DNA of 32,441 bases, taken from assembly GCA_017550745.1 (NCBI GenBank), contig JAFZOG010000178.1, positions 1 to 32,441 of the forward strand. Direction: 5' to 3'. The stretch is from Clostridia bacterium. Its GTDB lineage: Bacteria > Bacillota > Clostridia > Christensenellales > Aristaeellaceae. Below, one piece after another: positions 28,573 through 32,441 of this stretch (position 1 is the first letter of the stretch; every line of letters begins with the position of its first letter). A model generated the notes under the pieces. The model ran no database searches, was not told the origin of the DNA, and worked only from the letters and a program-made list of their open reading frames with translations. The translations under genes and the position numbers were made by a program.

Positions 28573-29379
28573 CTACGAATAATACGGCCCGATGATCCGA
28601 TCAAACAGCGCGGGGGGGAGAATATCGTGCAATATCACCGCCAGATGCTGGTCGGGCTTCGCCACGCGGAGGCGGCGGGGCAGGCGCTTTTTTTTCAGCG
28701 CCTGTACGATCTTTTCCCCCAGCGCGTCCGGGTCGCTGCCGTTCTGTTCGTCCTGGGCGATCCGGGCGGTGCCCGCGTCAAAGGCGGCTTTGTAGGGGGA
28801 ATCGCTGGTCATGCCCGCGGCGTGCTTTCGGTACGCGCTGCTGCCGCTGCGGTGGTCCCCCGGCTCCACCAGCATGATTTCGATGCCGAAGCGCTTGACC
28901 TCATAGCTCAGGCACTCCGAGTATCCCTCGATGGCGTGCTTGCTGGCGGTGTACGCCCCCTCAAAGGGGATCCCCAGCAGGCCGTTGATGGAGGAAAAGT
29001 TCACGATGCGGCCCTTGCCTTTTTCCCGCATGAAGGGCAGCACCCTGGAAATCATGGCCGCCTGGCTGAAAAAGTTGGTTTCCATTACCTGGCGAAGCTC
29101 CTCCGGGCTGTAGCTTTCGCACGCCCCGAGGATCAGCATGCCGGCGCAGTTCACCAGGATGTCCGGCGGGCCGTATGCTTTCAGCGCCTGGGAAACGAAA
29201 GCGTCGATGCTCTCCGGGCTGGTCACGTCCAGCGGCAGGCAGAGGCAGCCCGCCGCCGTTTTTCCCCTGCCAAAGGAGCGCGCCCCCGCCGCCACGGTGA
29301 ACCCGTGCCGGGCCAGCGCCTGGGCCGTATGCAGCCCCAGCCCGCTGGACGCGCCGGTGATCCAAACCACCTGGGCCAT
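28573..29379 (-). CDS. Short-chain dehydrogenase/reductase
   Basis: A 268-residue classical SDR. The dinucleotide site is TGASSGLG (8-15), the structural motif is NCAG (77-80), and the catalytic residues are N102, S130, Y143 and K147 (YTASK). AGGAGG lies a few bases before the ATG at 29379; a longer frame upstream overlaps the promoter and is rejected. It is the first gene of a minus-strand operon with the ligase-ACP-oxoamine synthase. A 3-ketosphinganine-reductase-like role, reducing the ketone made by the fusion enzyme, fits the context. The sequence alone would also fit other SDR substrates. Confidence 0.87.
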   Translation of the reverse strand: MAQVVWITGASSGLGLHTAQALARHGFTVAAGARSFGRGKTAAGCLCLPLDVTSPESIDAFVSQALKAYGPPDILVNCAGMLILGACESYSPEELRQVMETNFFSQAAMISRVLPFMREKGKGRIVNFSSINGLLGIPFEGAYTASKHAIEGYSECLSYEVKRFGIEIMLVEPGDHRSGSSAYRKHAAGMTSDSPYKAAFDAGTARIAQDEQNGSDPDALGEKIVQALKKKRLPRRLRVAKPDQHLAVILHDILPPALFDRIIGPYYS

Positions 29380-29413
29380 ACTGCCCCCTCCTTCCATACG
29401 CGCATACATTTTT

Positions 29414-29442
29414 ATTATACGCCATTTCCCATGAGATTGCAA
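29414..29442 (-). promoter_or_regulatory. Promoter of the SDR / ligase-ACP-oxoamine synthase operon
   Basis: TTGCAA (29437-29442), a 17-bp spacer and a perfect TATAAT (29414-29419) on the minus strand. It begins 29 bp from the end of the family B element at 29472. Confidence 0.87.
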
Positions 29443-29471
29443 ACTATTACGGCCCATAAACAAAATAAATA

Positions 29472-29752
29472 GTTACTACTCAGCCTCCGGCTTCGTAGTA
29501 ACACGCGGGCGGGTATTGCATACCCCCCGCGTGCCCCCCGCACGGTTTTTCCTAAAATTCCTACGGAATTTCCGGGCGGAAAAACCGCAAGGTAGGAAAA
29601 TTTCATCTGGTCGTCTACGCTCCCGTCTGAAATTTTCCGTCCTCGCGGCGTACACGCCGCCGCTGCGGATCTCCGTCAAGGGGTGTGCCCCTTGACAATC
29701 CCCCTCGCAAACCGTTTCTTGTCGTCTCTCTCGGGGTAGGCTGAGTAGTAAC
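29472..29752. repeat. Family B mobile palindromic element, short copy (B2)
   Basis: A 281-bp element with perfect 14-bp terminal inverted repeats GTTACTACTCAGCC and an exact 8-bp target duplication AATAAATA (29464-29471 and 29753-29760). It is inverted relative to B1. It shares the terminal hairpin, the GTCAAGGGG/CCCCTTGAC stem, the GGCGGCGTGTACGCCGC hairpin and the CGGTTTTTCC arm. It has no coding capacity, so it would need a transposase acting in trans. Confidence 0.93.
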
Positions 29753-29788
29753 AATAAATACCCTGCTCTCCCGTTATCATTCAGCTAT

Positions 29789-29953
29789 TAGGGGGTGTTC
29801 ACACTACCCGAAAAGAGCTGATTCTGAGATGATTTTTCGTCAGGCAAGGCGCATTTCCGCAGGAATACTGGCGGTATTTCAAGGAAATGCAACGCTGCAT
29901 GACGGAAAATCAACCAGAATTCAGCCTTTGAGCGGCAGTGTGAACACTCCCTA
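29789..29953. repeat. Family A palindromic repeat, complete copy
   Basis: A 165-bp element including a TA at each end. Terminal inverted repeats are GGGGGTGTTCACACTACC and its near inverse GGCAGTGTGAACACTCCC. Inner arms pair from GCTGATTCTG...GATTTTTCGTCA with TGACGGAAAATC...CAGAATTCAGC. The TA borders suggest insertion at a TA dinucleotide. Confidence 0.88.
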
Positions 29954-29962
29954 GTAACCAGA

Positions 29963-30056
29963 CAAGGGTTACGCTGGGGCTGTTCGCCCCAGACCCGAAC
30001 CAGGGGCCTTTGAGGCTGCGGATCTGGGCGCGCGGAGCGCCCAGCGTAACCCCTTG
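29963..30056. repeat. Family E repeat, minimal copy (E3)
   Basis: A 94-bp copy with ends CAAGGGTTACGCTGGG and, inverted, CAAGGGGTTACGCTGGG. It keeps only the two outer hairpins plus AACCAGGGGCC joined to TTTGAGGCTGC, as if the interior of an E1-like copy had been deleted. It lies 43 bp upstream of the CIRCE element. Confidence 0.85.
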
Positions 30057-30099
30057 CAGCTTTCCTCGATACCTGAATCGTTACGCTCTCCATATGTTG

Positions 30100-30126
30100 T
30101 TAGCACTCTTTTTGATTGAGTGCTAA
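30100..30126 (+). promoter_or_regulatory. CIRCE operator (HrcA binding site) of htpG
   Basis: A perfect CIRCE inverted repeat: TTAGCACTC, nine bases, GAGTGCTAA. It places the downstream gene in the HrcA heat-shock regulon. It ends seven bases before the -35 of the promoter at 30134-30162, that is upstream of the promoter rather than in the 5' UTR. Confidence 0.96.
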
Positions 30127-30133
30127 AATTGTC

Positions 30134-30162
30134 TTGCATTTTGGTTTTCGGCGTGCTATAAT
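30134..30162 (+). promoter_or_regulatory. htpG promoter
   Basis: TTGCAT (30134-30139), a 17-bp spacer and a perfect TATAAT (30157-30162). A GGGAGG ribosome site follows near 30212, 11 bases before the ATG at 30229. Confidence 0.85.
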
Positions 30163-30228
30163 ATGGCAAGACGCAACGGCGGCAAGCCGTTTGCGGCTTT
30201 ATCACCCACACGGGAGGCTGAAAGTATC

Positions 30229-32088
30229 ATGGAAAATAAGGGCAATATTTCGATCCACGCGCAAAATATCATGCCGGTGATCAAGCGCTGGCTGTATTCC
30301 GATAAGGACATCTTCATCCGCGAAATGGTCAGCAACGGCTGCGACGCCATCACCAAGTACAAGATGCTCCACGCCGACACGGACGAGGACCTGCGGGTCA
30401 CCGTCACCGTGGACAAGGAAGCGGGCGAATTGCGCTTCACTGACAACGGCATCGGCATGACCGCCGAGGAAGTGGAAAAGTACATCAACCAGGTGGCCTT
30501 CTCCAGCGCCGAGGAATTTTTGAAGAACTACACCGGCGACGACAAGGGCGGCATCATCGGCCATTTCGGGCTGGGCTTCTATTCCGCGTTCATGGCGGCG
30601 GACAAGGTGACCATTGACACCCTTTCCTATCAGGAGGGAGCTGCGCCCGTGCTGTGGGAGAGCGAGGACGGCATGGCCTTTTCCATGCGGGACGGCGGAC
30701 GTACCGAGCGGGGCACCACCATCATCCTGCACATCACCGACGAAGAAAAGGAATTCCTGGACGGCTACCGGGTGCGGGAAGTGCTGAACCGCTACTGCGG
30801 CTATATGAGCGTGCCGATCTACCTGGAGAACCTGACCGGGGACGAAACCAAGAAGGACACCGACGAGCCCACCGGCACCGAGGAAGAGGAAAAGGCGAAG
30901 GCGGAAACCCCCATCAACGACGTGCATCCCCTTTGGCTCAAAAACCCCAAGGACTGCACCGAGGAGGAATACAAGGAAACCTACCGCAAGCTGTTCCACA
31001 CCTTTGAAGAGCCGCTGTTCTGGGTGCATCTGAATGTGGACTACCCCTTCAACCTCAAGGGCATCCTCTACTTCCCCCGCATCAAGCGGGACTTCGGCGG
31101 CCAGGAGGGGGAAATCAAGCTGTTCAACCGCCAGGTGTTCGTGGCGGACAACATCAAGGAGGTCATCCCCGAGTTTCTGATGCTGCTCAAGGGCGTCATC
31201 GACTGCCCCGACCTGCCCCTGAACGTATCCCGTTCCTTCCTGCAGAACGACGGGTACGTAAAGAAGCTCTCCGCCCACATCACCAAGAAGGTGGCGGACA
31301 AGCTGAACGGCCTGTTCAACACCGAGCGCAAGCAGTATGAAACCTACTGGGACGACATCCATCCCTTCGTCAAGTACGGCTGCGTGCGGGACAGCAAGTT
31401 CTACGACATGGTGAAGGGCAGCCTGCTGTTCAAGACCACCAAGGGCGAATACCTGACCCTGGACGAGTACCGCGCCCGCAACGAGGGCAAGGCGGAAAAG
31501 AAGGTCTATTACACCACCGAACAGAACCGCCAGGCCGCGGCCGTGGCGCTGTACACCGACAAAGGCATCGACGTGGCGGTGATGGACACCCTGATCGACA
31601 TGAACTTCATGAGCTTCATGGAGTTCGGCGGCGGCAACGACGGGCTGCAGTTCGCCCGGGTGGACGCGGACGTGTCCGGCCTCACCGAGGAAAGCGAAGA
31701 GGGCAAGGACATCGACCAGCATCAGATGGAAACCCTCTTCCGCAACGCGCTGAACGACCAGGAGCTGACGGTGAAGATCGAGGCCCTCAGCGACCGCAAT
31801 CTGCCCGTGATGCTCACGGAAGAAGAACAGGTGCGCCGCTACAAGGAAATGAGCGCCATGTACGGCCAGGATTTCGGCTTCCCCACCAAGTATACCCTGG
31901 TGCTGAACCGCCTCTGCCCCACTGTCCGCGCTCTGGCCTCCATGGAGGAAGGCGACGTGAGCCACCTGCTGTGCAAGCAGCTCTTTGACCTGGCCCGCCT
32001 CTCCAGCCGTCCCCTGGAAGCGGAGGACCTCAAGGACTTTATCGCCCGCAGCAACGAGCTGGTGGCCATGATGGCGGAGAAGGGATGA
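30229..32088 (+). CDS. htpG: Molecular chaperone HtpG (Hsp90)
   Basis: A 619-residue cytosolic Hsp90. The N-terminal GHKL ATPase domain shows IFIREMVSNGCDA (the catalytic glutamate and Mg-binding asparagine), DNGIGMTAEEV and GHFGLGFYSAFMAADKV (lid and glycine loops). The middle domain includes SRSFLQND with the conserved arginine. The C-terminal dimerisation domain is present and there is no eukaryotic MEEVD tail. A charged linker (about residues 205-225, TKKDTDEPTGTEEEEKAKAE) is longer than in E. coli HtpG. The open frame extends upstream to 30163, but that would start inside the -10/start region, so the ATG at 30229 is preferred. Control by HrcA through the CIRCE element is expected. Confidence 0.97.
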   Translation: MENKGNISIHAQNIMPVIKRWLYSDKDIFIREMVSNGCDAITKYKMLHADTDEDLRVTVTVDKEAGELRFTDNGIGMTAEEVEKYINQVAFSSAEEFLKNYTGDDKGGIIGHFGLGFYSAFMAADKVTIDTLSYQEGAAPVLWESEDGMAFSMRDGGRTERGTTIILHITDEEKEFLDGYRVREVLNRYCGYMSVPIYLENLTGDETKKDTDEPTGTEEEEKAKAETPINDVHPLWLKNPKDCTEEEYKETYRKLFHTFEEPLFWVHLNVDYPFNLKGILYFPRIKRDFGGQEGEIKLFNRQVFVADNIKEVIPEFLMLLKGVIDCPDLPLNVSRSFLQNDGYVKKLSAHITKKVADKLNGLFNTERKQYETYWDDIHPFVKYGCVRDSKFYDMVKGSLLFKTTKGEYLTLDEYRARNEGKAEKKVYYTTEQNRQAAAVALYTDKGIDVAVMDTLIDMNFMSFMEFGGGNDGLQFARVDADVSGLTEESEEGKDIDQHQMETLFRNALNDQELTVKIEALSDRNLPVMLTEEEQVRRYKEMSAMYGQDFGFPTKYTLVLNRLCPTVRALASMEEGDVSHLLCKQLFDLARLSSRPLEAEDLKDFIARSNELVAMMAEKG

Positions 32089-32099
32089 TACGCTCCATG

Positions 32100-32157
32100 G
32101 GTGTCGACTTTGTCGACACCATGCCATCGAAAGCCAGCAAAAGCTGTCTTTCGATGG
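32100..32157. other. Two successive hairpins after htpG
   Basis: GGTGTCGAC-TTT-GTCGACACC (32100-32120) is a perfect 9-bp stem, and CCATCGAAAGCCAGC with GCTGTCTTTCGATGG (32124-32157) is a 14-of-15 stem. Neither has a T run. They may protect the 3' end of the htpG transcript. Confidence 0.7.
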
Positions 32158-32181
32158 AGGCATCAATTTCCTGTAATATGA

Positions 32182-32216
32182 GCGATTCCGGACCGAAAAA
32201 CCGGAATCGCATTTTA
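32182..32216 (+). terminator. htpG terminator
   Basis: A perfect 10-bp stem, GCGATTCCGG/CCGGAATCGC with a 9-nt loop, is followed by ATTTTAT. It is the third hairpin in a row after the htpG stop and the only one with a T-rich tail. Confidence 0.8.
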
Positions 32217-32327
32217 TACTTCTCCCAAGTTAGATAAGCAATTTAGAATAATCGTAACTGTTCAGTCGATGGAATATTGGGCACTTTAAGTCGCTAATGG
32301 AACGACGGGGCGAGGGCCTCTGCGATC

Positions 32328-32432
32328 CGCACGCTCAAAAGTCGCAAGTCCGCTTCATGCGGACATTGCTCGTTTCGCGTGATCTCACCACCGATGAGAA
32401 ATCCGCCGCAGGCGGTCATCGGTGGTTCGTCC
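32328..32432 (+). other. 105-bp structured block, copy 3
   Basis: This copy is diverged but keeps the structure: hairpin GTCCGC-TTCAT-GCGGAC, arm CCACCGATGA...TCATCGGTGG and inner CCGCC-GCA-GGCGG. It ends GGTTCGTCC like copy 2. The surrounding family E context is poor here and runs off the window. In the stretch 32217-32327 before it I see no gene; a 13-base string GGGCACTTTAAGT (32279-32291) is the exact inverse of 141-153. Confidence 0.65.
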
Positions 32433-32441
32433 CTCGTGCAC

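Noticed and set aside
29472-29752. Family B elements as decayed insertion sequences with transposase remnants.
   Set aside because: The interior consists of hairpins with no frame resembling a transposase in either copy, so they are better called miniature non-autonomous elements.

Overview
The window looks like a chromosome segment of a GC-rich (about 60 % by eye) Gram-positive anaerobe of the Bacillota, most likely a gut or rumen Clostridia. The signs are two T-box leaders, a perfect CIRCE element ahead of htpG, near-consensus sigma-A promoters with 17-bp spacers, strong Shine-Dalgarno sites and a Firmicutes-type RpoB/RpoC. No rRNA, tRNA, CRISPR array, phage gene or transposase was found.

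Layout. (1) 186-7449: a GntR/FCD regulator divergent from a probable sialic-acid operon: sugar-binding protein, two ABC permeases, a PAP2-like membrane protein, an N-acetylneuraminate lyase and an N-acylglucosamine 2-epimerase. The epimerase would turn ManNAc directly into GlcNAc, so NanK and NanE are not needed. No ABC ATPase is encoded here, so a shared one must be elsewhere. (2) 8046-10813, minus strand: one gene fusing an XRE helix-turn-helix, a cupin and an acyl-CoA synthetase, preceded by a full T-box leader. (3) 11289-15243, minus strand: a trpXYZ-type ABC importer behind a second T-box whose specifier reads as UGG (Trp), with a GNAT acetyltransferase gene and a nested repeat in the operon. 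(4) 15773-23409: rpoB and rpoC with their own promoter, split by a telomere-like palindrome. (5) 23430-23995: a small XRE/zinc-ribbon protein. (6) 24228-29442, minus strand: a short-chain dehydrogenase, a 1114-residue fusion of acyl-adenylating ligase, acyl carrier protein and alpha-oxoamine synthase, and an Mrp/ApbC ATPase. (7) 30100-32216: CIRCE-controlled htpG.

The most promising possibly undescribed system is the ligase-ACP-alpha-oxoamine synthase fusion with its SDR. It has the parts to load a fatty acid on an ACP, condense it with an amino acid by decarboxylation, and reduce the resulting amino-ketone, which is the chemistry of sphingoid-base or related aminolipid synthesis. The T-box-controlled XRE-cupin-acyl-CoA synthetase is the second.

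The intergenic DNA is unusually rich in small palindromic repeats of at least five families. Family B has 14-bp terminal inverted repeats and 8-bp target duplications, so it has moved. Family E is modular and carries a 105-bp block, present three times in both orientations, in which the copies differ by paired (compensatory) changes, as expected for a structured RNA. Family A has TA at both ends. Family C lies inside larger inverted repeats. Family D is the palindrome between rpoB and rpoC.
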